From Janibacter sp. DB-40 (GTDB lineage Bacteria > Actinomycetota > Actinomycetes > Actinomycetales > Dermatophilaceae): DNA of 64,000 nt. Position 1 is the stretch's first letter, and every line of letters starts with the position of its first letter. Below the pieces are notes generated by a model, which was given only the letters and a program-made list of their open reading frames with translations, was not told the DNA's origin and ran no database searches. Of the stretch, positions 35,908 to 44,024 are shown one piece after another. Position numbers and translations under genes: made by a program. Location: the NCBI RefSeq assembly GCF_029510815.1, contig NZ_CP120360.1:3224001-3288000 (forward strand), given 5' to 3'.

Positions 35908-36252
35908 TCAGTCCGTCGACGTGGTGTCGGCTGATGTGTCAGGGGCCAGCAGGGAATCGATCCCTGCCACCCGGCCGCGCCAGACGTCCTCGAACTCCGC
36001 GAGCAGCGACGCGACCGTCCGCACGGCCTCGACGTCGCCGCTCGCGAGGGACTCGCGTCCGCTGCGGCGTTTGGTGACCAGGCCGGCGCGCTCGAGCACC
36101 GCGACGTGCTTCTGCACGGCCGCGAAGCTCATCGGGTACTGCTCGGCCAGCGCGGTCACCGAGTGCTCACCGGCGAGGACGCGTCGCAGGATGTCGCGGC
36201 GCGTGCCGTCGGAGAGCGCGTGGAAGAAGGCGTCCGCCCTCTTCTCGTCCAT
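35908..36252 (-). CDS. ArsR-family regulator (SRPBCC-linked type)
   Basis: This 114-residue winged-helix protein starts DEKRADAFFHALSDGTRRDIL, has a recognition region MSFAAVQKHVAVLERAGLVTKRRSGRE, and ends in an acidic tail. It lacks the metal-binding cysteines of classic ArsR. It belongs to the subgroup usually found before AHSA1-domain genes. The ATG at 36252 is chosen from the family start. It probably autoregulates the operon ending at 34815. Confidence 0.9.
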   Translation of the reverse strand: MDEKRADAFFHALSDGTRRDILRRVLAGEHSVTALAEQYPMSFAAVQKHVAVLERAGLVTKRRSGRESLASGDVEAVRTVASLLAEFEDVWRGRVAGIDSLLAPDTSADTTSTD

Positions 36253-36305
36253 CGGTGTCACAGAAACCAATGTACAACCAAAGAGTTGTACGTTGTCAAG
36301 GGTGT

Positions 36306-37538
36306 TCAGCGCTCCAGTGCCGCGGCCCGTCGGTTGAGGTAGCGCTGCTCCGGGATGCTCTGCGTCCTGCCCGCCGCCCGCAGATATGCCTCGCGCGCCT
36401 CCTCCGACCGGCCCGCTCGCTCGAGCAGGTGTGCGCGTACCGCGTGGACACGGTGTCCCCGGGTCAGGGAAGGGTCCGACCGGAGCCCCTCCAGCTCGTC
36501 GAGCCCCGCATCGGCCCCCTGGGACATACCGATGGCCGCCGCGAGATTGAGCCGCACGACGGCGGACGGTGCGACGCGTAGGAGGAGGCGGTAGAGCTCG
36601 GTGATCTGTGACCAGTCGGTCTCCGCCACCGTGGTCGACTCGCCGTGGACCGCGGCGATCGCGGCCTGGAGCTGGAAGGGTCCGACCGCCCCCTTCACCA
36701 GCGCCGCCTCGACCAGGGCCACACCCCTCGCGATGGCCGCGTGGTCCCACAGCGCGCGGTCCTGCTCATCGAGCGGGACGAGGTCGCCGGCCGCGTCGGT
36801 GCGCGCCGCCGTGCGCGCGTGGTCGATGAGCAGCAGGGCGAGGAGCCCGGTCGTCTCCGGGTCGTGCGGGAGGGCACGGTGCAGGCGCTCCGCGAGCCTG
36901 ATCGCCTCGAGCTGCAGGTCGAGGTCGACGAGCCGGTCGCCGGCCGCGGTCGTGTGACCCGCGGTGAAGACGAGGTAGACGACGTGCCGGACCGCGTGCA
37001 GCCGCGTCACCGCATCCGCCTGCGTCGGTGGGGCGAAGGGGGCCCCGCTGGCCCGGATCGTCGCCTTGGCCCGGCTGATCCGCTGCGCCATGGTCGCCTC
37101 GGGCACGAGGAAGCAGGACGCGATCTGTGCCGTCGTCAGGCCGGCGACGCCTCGCAGCGTGAGCGCCACCCGAGAGGCGTCGCTGAGATCGGGGTGGGCG
37201 CAGAGCATGCACATCCGGAGCGTGTCGTCATGCTCGACCGCGTCGGGCAGGTCAGGACGGGACCCGAGCAGCCGTGCGGCAGAAGCGGACTCGGCCCACT
37301 CCCTTCGCTCGCGTGCGGTGGTGCTGCGATGCGCGTCGAGCAAGCGGCGGGAGGCGACGCGGATGAGCCAGGCCTTCGGGTCGTGCGGCATCCCGTCCCG
37401 GGGCCACTGCTCCGCGGCTGCGAGCAGTGCCTCTTGGAGCGCGTCCTCGCAGTCGCCGAAGTCACCGCTCCTGCGGAGCAGGGCAGCGAGGACCTCGGCG
37501 CTGTGCTCGCGCCAGACGTCCTCGCTGCCCCCGGTCAC
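36306..37538 (-). CDS. ECF42-type sigma factor with C-terminal extension
   Basis: This 410-residue protein has sigma region 2 (GDFGDCEDALQEALLAAAEQWP, RVASRRLLDAHR) and region 4 (LTLRGVAGLTTAQIASCFLVPEATMAQRISRAK). A TPR-like C-terminal domain of about 200 residues, the DUF6596-type extension of ECF42, follows. ECF42 factors lack a classic anti-sigma and are linked to YCII genes, as here. The GTG at 37538 overlaps the YCII stop (GTGA). It probably directs transcription of the upstream YCII gene. Confidence 0.92.
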   Translation of the reverse strand: MTGGSEDVWREHSAEVLAALLRRSGDFGDCEDALQEALLAAAEQWPRDGMPHDPKAWLIRVASRRLLDAHRSTTARERREWAESASAARLLGSRPDLPDAVEHDDTLRMCMLCAHPDLSDASRVALTLRGVAGLTTAQIASCFLVPEATMAQRISRAKATIRASGAPFAPPTQADAVTRLHAVRHVVYLVFTAGHTTAAGDRLVDLDLQLEAIRLAERLHRALPHDPETTGLLALLLIDHARTAARTDAAGDLVPLDEQDRALWDHAAIARGVALVEAALVKGAVGPFQLQAAIAAVHGESTTVAETDWSQITELYRLLLRVAPSAVVRLNLAAAIGMSQGADAGLDELEGLRSDPSLTRGHRVHAVRAHLLERAGRSEEAREAYLRAAGRTQSIPEQRYLNRRAAALER

Positions 37539-37927
37539 TGGTCGTCGCCGCCGGGCCACATCGTCGGACGCAGCTCGATCGTCTCGCCGGGACCGGCGAA
37601 GTGGAAGGCGATCTCCTCGGCTCGCCCGCGGTCGGCGACATCGATGAGGAAGAAGCCGGCGAACTGCTCCTTGGTCTCCGCGTAGGGGCCGTCGGAGGCG
37701 ATCGGGTCGCCGTCGGCCCAGCGGAAGAGCGTGGAGCTGCGCGGGTCGCCGAGCGCCTCACCGCCGACGAGCTCACCGTTCTCCTGCAGCTGGGTTAGCA
37801 CCTGATCGAAGTGCGCATTCATGTCGTCGCGCTGCTCCTGCGGCAGGGCCTTGTGCTCGGCGACGAAGTCACCGGTGGGGTGACCCCAGGGCTCGGGGGT
37901 GGAGTGGATGAGGATGACGAACTTCAT
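37535..37927 (-). CDS. YCII/DGPF domain protein paired with ECF42
   Basis: The 130-residue product starts MKFVILIHSTPEPWG and contains the DGPYAETKEQFAGFF signature of the YCII (DGPF) family, with an ELRPTMW ending. The fold is ferredoxin-like with a conserved His/Asp pair; the chemical role is unknown. It is the partner of ECF42 sigma factors and is cotranscribed with the one downstream. Confidence 0.92.
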   Translation of the reverse strand: MKFVILIHSTPEPWGHPTGDFVAEHKALPQEQRDDMNAHFDQVLTQLQENGELVGGEALGDPRSSTLFRWADGDPIASDGPYAETKEQFAGFFLIDVADRGRAEEIAFHFAGPGETIELRPTMWPGGDDQ

Positions 37928-38039
37928 CAGATGCCTCCTGGAGGCGTCGGTGGTCGGCCGTGGGGCCAGGTCACCCCGGACGTCGGAGCCGACGAGGCGT
38001 GCTCGACATCCTGCCGGGAACGATGCCGGTGGTGACAGG

Positions 38040-38753
38040 TCAGCCCTCGACCAGCTCCGCGAAGACGATGACGTTCTCCAGGTGGCGTCGCGCGTCCTCG
38101 TCGTAGGTCCCCCCGCAGGTGATGATCCGCAGCTCCGGCCCCGCGGTCGCGCCGTACACGTCGATCCGGGGGAAGTCGTCCTTGGGGCTCTTCTTGACCT
38201 GGGTGACCTCGAAGGTCGCCGTCGTGCCGTCGGCGCGGTCGACCTCGACCTCGTCCCCCGCGCGCACATCGCCCAGCTCGAAGAAGACCGACGGGTCGTG
38301 CCCGCTGCCGGTGACGTGCCCCTCGAGCACTGCCGGCCCGACCTCGCCGGGCGTGGGCGACCCGTCGTACCAGGCGACCTCGTCGTACCGGTCGCCGGAC
38401 GGCACCTTGAGTCGGCCCTGGGCATCGAGGCCGAGTCCGTGGACCGGCGAGCTGACGTCGATCGAGGGCAGCCGCACGGCCACCGGCTCGGAGGCCGGCA
38501 TCGCGTCCGCGACCTCGGGCGAAGGGGGCGCCTCCCGCTCCTCCTCCGACGTCGCCTCGCGGTCGGGCGCGGTGGACGTCGTGGGAGAGGGGGTCACCCC
38601 CTTCGCCGTGGTGGTGGACGGCGGTGCCGGCGGGGGCCCGACCTGCTGGGTGGCGGCCCAGGCGATCGTGCCCCCGCCGAGGAGGAGCAGCCCGACGCAG
38701 AGCGCGACGAACCACTTGCGCCCGCGGGTCGTGCGTGCGTGCGTGCTCCTCAT
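38040..38753 (-). CDS. Class F sortase
   Basis: This membrane-anchored transpeptidase joins surface proteins to the cell wall. The 237-residue product has an N-terminal signal anchor (WFVALCVGLLLLGGGTIAW), a Pro/Thr/Ser/Glu linker and the sortase core: LPSIDVSSPVHGLGLD, the His in EGHVTGSG, the Cys in IITCGGTYDED and the Arg in RRHLENVIVFA. Class F enzymes are actinobacterial. It lies 5 bases after a CHRD-domain protein with a sorting-like C-terminus, its probable substrate. Confidence 0.93.
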   Translation of the reverse strand: MRSTHARTTRGRKWFVALCVGLLLLGGGTIAWAATQQVGPPPAPPSTTTAKGVTPSPTTSTAPDREATSEEEREAPPSPEVADAMPASEPVAVRLPSIDVSSPVHGLGLDAQGRLKVPSGDRYDEVAWYDGSPTPGEVGPAVLEGHVTGSGHDPSVFFELGDVRAGDEVEVDRADGTTATFEVTQVKKSPKDDFPRIDVYGATAGPELRIITCGGTYDEDARRHLENVIVFAELVEG

Positions 38754-38758
38754 CGTGA

Positions 38759-39508
38759 TCAGCGGGTGGTGCGCAGGCGGTTGGCGGCGAAGCCGACGCC
38801 GCCCAGGCCGAGGGCCAGGCCACCGAGCGCGAGAGCGCCGGCGTACTCGACGCCGGCGGTGCTCGTGCCACCGGTCTCGACACCACCGTGCGGCATCGCC
38901 ATCTGGGCCGGCGCGAGCTCACCGCACGCAGCCGGGGCGGTGGCCTCCAGCGGCAGGCTGTCGTCCAGCGAGGACTTGGCCTCACCGTCGTACTTACCGG
39001 AGCCGTCTGCGTCGATCCCGTGGACGACGACGACCCCGTCACCGTTGGCGATCTGCTGCGCAAGAGCGTCGTCGACCGTGATCGTGCGCTCGTAGCTGTT
39101 CGTCGCACCCGTGGGGAAGTTGGCGACGTCCAGGGCGGCGCCGGCGTCGGTCTTGCCGGGCTCCTCGGTCAGCGAGACCTTGACGCCGCCGTAGGCGGGG
39201 GCGCCCTCCATGGTGGAGAGGATGCCGTCGTCGCCGGCCATGTCGTCGGTCGGGCAGGTGCCCTGACCGCCGATGTGGATGTGCTGCGCGTGCGGGGAGC
39301 CCGCGAGCAGGCCCTGGGTGTCGACCTTGATGTGGACCTGGTCGCCGTCGACCTGCGCCCACGCGGTGCCCGAGGCGCCGGAGTCGTTGAGCTGGGTGAG
39401 CTGACCGGTCAGCTCGTGACCGTCGGCGCTGGCCGGCCCTGCGGCCAGGGGCAGCCCGACGAGGGCGGCGATGGCGGCGGTGCTGGCGAGTCGTCGTGTC
39501 GTACGCAT
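38759..39508 (-). CDS. Exported CHRD-domain surface protein, probable sortase substrate
   Basis: The 249-residue product has a Sec signal (ASTAAIAALVGLPLAAGPASA), a CHRD-type domain (HELTGQLTQLNDSGASGTAW, HAQHIHIGGQG, VVVVHGIDADGSG) and a cell-wall-sorting-like tail. That tail reads GGVETGGTSTAG, then a hydrophobic segment (YAGALALGGLALGLGGVGFAA) and NRLRTTR. VETGG departs from LPxTG, having lost the Leu-Pro. The next gene is a class F sortase, which suggests a tailored pair. CHRD domains are of uncertain function. Confidence 0.85.
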   Translation of the reverse strand: MRTTRRLASTAAIAALVGLPLAAGPASADGHELTGQLTQLNDSGASGTAWAQVDGDQVHIKVDTQGLLAGSPHAQHIHIGGQGTCPTDDMAGDDGILSTMEGAPAYGGVKVSLTEEPGKTDAGAALDVANFPTGATNSYERTITVDDALAQQIANGDGVVVVHGIDADGSGKYDGEAKSSLDDSLPLEATAPAACGELAPAQMAMPHGGVETGGTSTAGVEYAGALALGGLALGLGGVGFAANRLRTTR

Positions 39509-39627
39509 GACATTCCTCCTGTGGGTCGGCGACGCGGCGCCGCCGGGGTGTGGACAGGGGGCTTCGGGGCGGGGGTCGGTGCGGATTGGACCCGGAACAA
39601 AATTTCGCGGGCCGCGTTGTCACCTTC

Positions 39628-40239
39628 ATGCCCCTGCCTGCTCCCGTTGCCCGACTGATCGAGGTCGGCGTCCCCGCGCTGGCCGGGCTCTCGGAGTCCG
39701 AGTTCACCGACCTCGTCCCACCCGCACCAGAGGGCACCGGCGTCCTCGTCGTCTCCCCGTCGCTCGTCCCCGCCGCCGATCTCGCTCCGCTGCTGCGGCA
39801 CGCCGACAAGCCGGGCTTCGTCGTCGAGGACATGACCGACCTGGCCGACTTCGTGCCGATCGACGGCGAGGAGATCCCGGAGGCGCCCCTCCACTGGATC
39901 GCCGACGTCGAGCGTGGTGACGAGATGGCGAACTGGTCACCGGCAGAGGCGCTTCCGGCCATCCGTGAGCGCGGCCGCGTCCCGCTCACCGTGAGCGAGG
40001 GCATCAGCTGGCTGCTGCAGGAGCCGGAGCGGCTCGAGCGCGGCCGGTGCTTCATGACGATCGCTTCGCGCAAGCCGAAGGCTCGGGGCGGGCTGGACTC
40101 GCGCACGCCCGCGCTGTGGGTCAGCAACGGCACGGGTCGCGACGGTCGCCAGCGCAAGGACGCCCCCAAGGTCGGCTGGTGCTGGGCGAACAACCGGCAC
40201 ACGTGGCTGGGGTTCGCCTCGGCTGGGGCCCGGCACTAG
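39628..40239 (+). CDS. DUF5701 family protein
   Basis: The 203-residue product reads LPAPVARLIEVGVPALAGLS, then GFVVEDMTDLADFVPI, SEGISWLLQEPERLERGRCFMTI and KVGWCWANNRHTWLGFASA. I recognise it as the DUF5701 family of unknown function, common in actinobacteria. The ATG at 39628 matches the family start. The gene stands alone and is convergent with the TipA-type regulator. Confidence 0.8.
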   Translation: MPLPAPVARLIEVGVPALAGLSESEFTDLVPPAPEGTGVLVVSPSLVPAADLAPLLRHADKPGFVVEDMTDLADFVPIDGEEIPEAPLHWIADVERGDEMANWSPAEALPAIRERGRVPLTVSEGISWLLQEPERLERGRCFMTIASRKPKARGGLDSRTPALWVSNGTGRDGRQRKDAPKVGWCWANNRHTWLGFASAGARH

Positions 40240-40264
40240 TTCACTCACCCAGCGGGGGGTGCCG

Positions 40265-40347
40265 GACCGGCGGGGACTGGGGTGGTGGCCCGACTCAAGG
40301 CCCGAGGAACGAGGGCCAAGGGCCGCCGCGCCAGCTCCCCGCCGGTC
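40265..40347. terminator. Long-range inverted repeat between convergent genes
   Basis: GACCGGCGGGGA (40265-40276) and TCCCCGCCGGTC (40336-40347) are perfect 12-base arms 59 bases apart. They enclose further GGCCC/GGGCC complementarity. The structure fills the gap between the DUF5701 gene and the MerR-type gene and probably terminates both transcripts. Confidence 0.55.
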
Positions 40348-40351
40348 TCCG

Positions 40352-41110
40352 TCACGACTGCCGCTCGGCGTTGGCGACGATCGCGTCGTGCAGCCACTGG
40401 GCGGCGCCGGGCGCGATGTCCTCGTAGTGCTGGGTGAAGCGCGGGTCCGCGAGGTACATCTGCGCCAGGCACACCTGGAACTCGTGGTCGCAGTCGTAGA
40501 ACCTCTCGATGCTCGCCCGGTGCCGCTCGGCGAGCGCGGCCGCCGAGTCGCCGTCGACGGGCTCGCCGGCGCGGACCGCCGCGCCGATGTCCGACTCCAG
40601 TGCCTCCGTCTCGGCCTTGACCTCGGCCCACTGGGCCTTGGTCATGCCCTTCGTCCGCTGGTGGGACTGCTGCCACTTGTCGGTCTCGCCCCACCGCGCC
40701 TCGGCCTCGGCCCGGTACTCCTCGGAGTACCCGTCGCCGAAGAGCTCCTTGAGGTCCTCCGTCGTCGCGGGTTGGTCGCTCATCTCCGCCTCCAGTGCGT
40801 GCTCGATCGCGTCGACCAGGCTGGTCATCTGTGCCAGCCGGTCCCTGACCAGGTCCCGCTGCCGCCGCAGGTGGTCGACCACCTCGGCCCCGTCGGCGTC
40901 GAGCAGCTCGCCGATCTCCTCCAGCGCGAAGCCGAGCCGGCGGTAGACGACGATCGTGCCCAGGCGCTGCAGGTCCTCACCCGTGTAGAGCCGGTAGCCC
41001 GCGTGGGTGCGCTCGGAGGGGTGCAGCAGCCCGACCTCGTCGTAGTGGTGCAACGTCCGCACCGTCACGCCGTAGGTCTCGGCCACCTGTCCCACCGTGA
41101 GCGCCTCCAT
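40352..41110 (-). CDS. MerR-family regulator with TipAS domain
   Basis: The 252-residue product has a MerR DNA-binding domain (EALTVGQVAETYGVTVRTLHHYDEVGLL), a coiled-coil dimerisation helix and a C-terminal TipAS antibiotic-binding domain. The TipAS region shows KWQQSHQRTKGMTKAQW and FYDCDHEFQVCLAQMYLADPRFTQHYE. TipA-type proteins trap thiopeptides and other drugs and activate their own promoter. I chose the ATG at 41110 by family start; ATGs at 41128 and 41146 are possible. Confidence 0.9.
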   Translation of the reverse strand: MEALTVGQVAETYGVTVRTLHHYDEVGLLHPSERTHAGYRLYTGEDLQRLGTIVVYRRLGFALEEIGELLDADGAEVVDHLRRQRDLVRDRLAQMTSLVDAIEHALEAEMSDQPATTEDLKELFGDGYSEEYRAEAEARWGETDKWQQSHQRTKGMTKAQWAEVKAETEALESDIGAAVRAGEPVDGDSAAALAERHRASIERFYDCDHEFQVCLAQMYLADPRFTQHYEDIAPGAAQWLHDAIVANAERQS

Positions 41111-41318
41111 GGCACCAGTCTGCGGCAGCATCGCGATCTCGGTCATGGCTGCAGCGTGCTGCCTCACGTCGCGTGAGGGTCAAGCGGTTTCGGAGTTCGT
41201 CGCCGCGGCGCCGGGGTCGTGCGGGTTCTCTGGTCGGCGCGAAGGGGGGGCAGCCCCACCCGAGGTCGGGTGACCGCATGATGGTGGCCGGCCGGTCGCG
41301 ATCCATAGCGTCGATGAC

Positions 41319-41741
41319 ATGGCCGCACCCGTCCTCGCCCACCCTCCGACGCGCCCGTCGGCAGCCCATCTGCTCACCCTCTGGGCGTTCCGCACGGTGG
41401 CGCTGCTCCAGGCGGTCCTCTTCGTGCTGCAGCCGATCTCGATCGGGTCCTTCCTCCAGGGCAGCTGGGCGGCCTTCGACATGCACTCACTCGTCGGCGC
41501 ACTGCTCGTGCCGCTGACGATGCTCACCGGCCTCGTCGGTCTGCTCCTCGCCGTCCTCGCACGCCGGGTCGCGGTGGGTGTCAGTGTCGTCGCGCTGCTG
41601 ATGCTGACGACCTTCCAGGTCGGGATGGGCCACACCCGGCTGCTCGCCGTCCACGTACCGCTCGGGGTCGCGCTCGTGGCGCTGGCAGTCTGGCTGTGCG
41701 CGTGGTCGTGGACGCGGGGCGCACAGGGGGCACGGCGATGA
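41319..41741 (+). CDS. Four-helix membrane protein before the multicopper oxidase
   Basis: The 140-residue product has four hydrophobic helices (about 20-40, 55-80, 85-105 and 110-130), with H56 and H104 near the membrane (DMHSLVGALLV, GMGHTRLLAVH). The pattern recalls small cytochrome-like or DoxX-like proteins, but I cannot name the family. Its stop overlaps the oxidase start (ATGA), so the two are coupled. It may help the oxidase at the membrane. Confidence 0.7.
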   Translation: MAAPVLAHPPTRPSAAHLLTLWAFRTVALLQAVLFVLQPISIGSFLQGSWAAFDMHSLVGALLVPLTMLTGLVGLLLAVLARRVAVGVSVVALLMLTTFQVGMGHTRLLAVHVPLGVALVALAVWLCAWSWTRGAQGARR

Positions 41742-43207
41742 GCCTGTCCCGCCGCCAGCTGTTCTCCCTCTCGGGTGGGGTCGTCGCCGGCGTGGGCCTG
41801 TCGGCCTGCGGACTGGCCCTGACCTCGCCGGGCGGCTCGACCGGTGCACTGCTGAGCAGCCGGGTGCCGCTCCCTTCGCCCTTTGCCGCGCAGCTACCGC
41901 CGCTCACCCGGCTCACGCCCCACGAGGGCCGTGCCACCGTGACCGTGCGGCGGCGCAGCACGGAGATCCTGCCCGGGCGGATGACCGAGATCATCGGGTA
42001 CGACGGCTCCTTCCCCGGCCCCACCATCGAGGCGACGAAGGGGGAACCGCTGCGCCTGCGCGTGCGCAACGCCGTCGACCACCCCGTCGTCAACCACCTC
42101 CACGGCGGCGTCACCCCGGCAGAGCACGACGGGTACCCGACGGACCTCGTGCAGCCGGAGACCTCCCGCACATACGAGTACCCGCTCGACCAGCGTGCCG
42201 CGACGCTCTGGTACCACGACCACACGATGGACTTCACCGGGCCGAACGTCTACGCGGGGATGGCCGGGGCCTTCGTGCTGCGTGACCCGGCCGAGGAGGA
42301 CCTCGGGCTGCCGACCGACGACCGGGAGCTGACGCTCGTGCTCACCGACCGGTCCTTCGGGGAGGACGCGGAGCTGGTCTACCCGGTGCGCGAGGGCACC
42401 TTCGACCGTCGGTTCCACGGCGGCCTGCTCGGCGACTGCATGCTCGTCAACGGCGCACCGTGGCCACGCACCGACGTCGACGCCGCCCGGTATCGCGTGC
42501 GGATCCTCAACGCCTGCAACGCCCGTCGTCTGGAGCTGGCGCTCGATCCGGGCGGTGACATCGTCCAGGTCGGCACCGACCAAGGTCTGCTCGCCCGGCC
42601 GCACCGTCGCCGCACGCTGACCCTCGCACCCGCTGAGCGCGCGGACGTCGTCATCGACTTCTCGCAGCACTCCCCCGGCTCGCAGGTCACGCTGGTCAAC
42701 GGGCTCGGCGAGGACGACATGGGGCTGGTCATGCGTTTCGACGTCGCACGCAGGGCGAGGGACGACTCCCGCGTGCCCGACCGGTTGTCGACGATCGAGC
42801 CGATCGACCCCTCACGCGTCGTGCGCACCCGCGACTTCCACCTCGCGCTCGGTCAGCCGATGTCCGGCGGGCACGGATCGCACTCCGGCAGCGACCGATC
42901 GCTGCCGATGTGGTCGATCAACGGGCAGCCCTACCGTCCCGGGCACGACCTCTTCGAGGCGCGGCTGGGCACGGTCGAGCGGTGGCGCTTCACGACCGAC
43001 GTGCACCACCCGGTCCACGCGCACCTGGTGCCCTTCCAGGTCAAGCAGGACGGCGCCCCGGCGTGGAAGGACACCGTCGACGTCGGACCGACCTCCCGCG
43101 CCGAGGTGCTCGTGCCGATCGAGGGGTACCGCGGGCGCTACGTCCTGCACTGCCACAACCTCGAGCACGAGGACCGGATGATGATGGCGGACTGGTCAGT
43201 GGTGTGA
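41738..43207 (+). CDS. Multicopper oxidase (Tat-exported, CueO/CotA-like)
   Basis: This exported laccase-like oxidase has 489 residues. It has a Tat-type signal SRRQLFSLSGG ending in the lipobox-like GLSACG and three cupredoxin domains. All copper motifs are present: NHLHGG, WYHDHTM, HHPVHAHLVPF and HCHNLEHEDRMM (with the axial Met). Candidate substrates are Cu(I), Mn(II) or phenols. A Met/His-rich loop (MSGGHGSHSGS) resembles the copper-loading segment of CueO. It is translationally coupled to the small membrane protein. No CsoR-type operator was seen here. Confidence 0.92.
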   Translation: MSLSRRQLFSLSGGVVAGVGLSACGLALTSPGGSTGALLSSRVPLPSPFAAQLPPLTRLTPHEGRATVTVRRRSTEILPGRMTEIIGYDGSFPGPTIEATKGEPLRLRVRNAVDHPVVNHLHGGVTPAEHDGYPTDLVQPETSRTYEYPLDQRAATLWYHDHTMDFTGPNVYAGMAGAFVLRDPAEEDLGLPTDDRELTLVLTDRSFGEDAELVYPVREGTFDRRFHGGLLGDCMLVNGAPWPRTDVDAARYRVRILNACNARRLELALDPGGDIVQVGTDQGLLARPHRRRTLTLAPAERADVVIDFSQHSPGSQVTLVNGLGEDDMGLVMRFDVARRARDDSRVPDRLSTIEPIDPSRVVRTRDFHLALGQPMSGGHGSHSGSDRSLPMWSINGQPYRPGHDLFEARLGTVERWRFTTDVHHPVHAHLVPFQVKQDGAPAWKDTVDVGPTSRAEVLVPIEGYRGRYVLHCHNLEHEDRMMMADWSVV

Positions 43208-43216
43208 CCGGCGGCG

Positions 43217-43609
43217 TCACACCACCGCAACCACATCGGTGTGGCCGAAGTCGCCGCCCTTGAAGAGGAGCGGGTCCCCGGTCGTGATCGCCAGCGCATA
43301 GGCGAAGCAGTCGCCGAAGTTCAGCTGCGCCGGATGACCTGACCCCTTGCCGAAATCCCTGTAGGCAGTGCGTGCCACGGCGACCTGGGCCTCGTCGACC
43401 GGAACCACCTCGAGGTCCAGGTCGGCGATGAGACGGTCCAGCCGTCTGGACGAGCGCAGGCGCTGTCGGGCGTCGAGGACCAGCGAGGTCTCCAGCAGTG
43501 TCCCGGCGGAGATCCTCAGGACATCGGCGTCCATCATCAGCTCGAGGTACCGACGGGCCTCGGGCTCACCCTCGTGGACACAGACGATCGCGGAGGTGTC
43601 GACGATCAT
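43217..43609 (-). CDS. vapC: VapC-type PIN-domain toxin
   Basis: This ribonuclease toxin probably cleaves tRNA or rRNA. The 130-residue PIN domain has the acidic residues D4 (MIVDTSA), E40 (ETSLVLDA), D100 (NFGDCFAYALA) and D119 (GGDFGHTDV). The ATG overlaps the vapB stop (ATGA). Antitoxin and toxin form a standard vapBC operon on the minus strand. Confidence 0.92.
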   Translation of the reverse strand: MIVDTSAIVCVHEGEPEARRYLELMMDADVLRISAGTLLETSLVLDARQRLRSSRRLDRLIADLDLEVVPVDEAQVAVARTAYRDFGKGSGHPAQLNFGDCFAYALAITTGDPLLFKGGDFGHTDVVAVV

Positions 43610-43869
43610 GCAGGGAGGCCGTTGTCGTCATACATCTCGTCCATGACCTGCCGGGTGACCGCCCGCTGCTCATCCGTCGTCGTGTCCTCGATCTCGTCCA
43701 TCAAGCGCATCAGTCGCCGTCGACGTGCCGTCTCACGATCACGGGCATCCAAGTCATGGAGTCGGCGCTCAAGGGCCTCCTCGATGGCGCTCGTCTGCGT
43801 CGCACCCGTGCGCTGCGCCACCTGACGGGCAAGCGCGTGAACACGCTCGTTCTTGATGTTCAGGCCCAC
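43606..43869 (-). CDS. vapB: VapB-type antitoxin
   Basis: The 87-residue antitoxin starts GLNIKNERVHALARQVAQRTGATQTSAI, the ribbon-helix-helix (PSK/VapB) pattern. A charged helical C-terminus follows that should wrap VapC. I chose the GTG at 43869, with AAAGGTGG upstream; a GTG three codons earlier is possible. It binds DNA with VapC to repress the operon. Confidence 0.9.
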   Translation of the reverse strand: MGLNIKNERVHALARQVAQRTGATQTSAIEEALERRLHDLDARDRETARRRRLMRLMDEIEDTTTDEQRAVTRQVMDEMYDDNGLPA

Positions 43870-43880
43870 AGGATCCACCT

Positions 43881-43909
43881 TTCTACCCTGGTGGACTCCA
43901 TTCTACCCT
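43881..43909. promoter_or_regulatory. Direct repeats at the vapBC promoter
   Basis: TTCTACCCT occurs at 43881-43889 and 43901-43909, exactly 20 bases (two helical turns) apart, just upstream of vapB. On the minus strand they read AGGGTAGAA, and the upstream copy contains TAGAAT, a possible -10 element. This suits binding of two VapBC units for autorepression. Confidence 0.55.
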
Positions 43910-44024
43910 CGCGATGCCGGGGCTCGAGGGACACGCCGCCGCTGATACTCCTCCCCCACGACATGAGGTTTTTTTGAGGTCTTCTCGACCTCACCGCACC
44001 GGGGCGAAGGGGGAGGCTGGAGTC

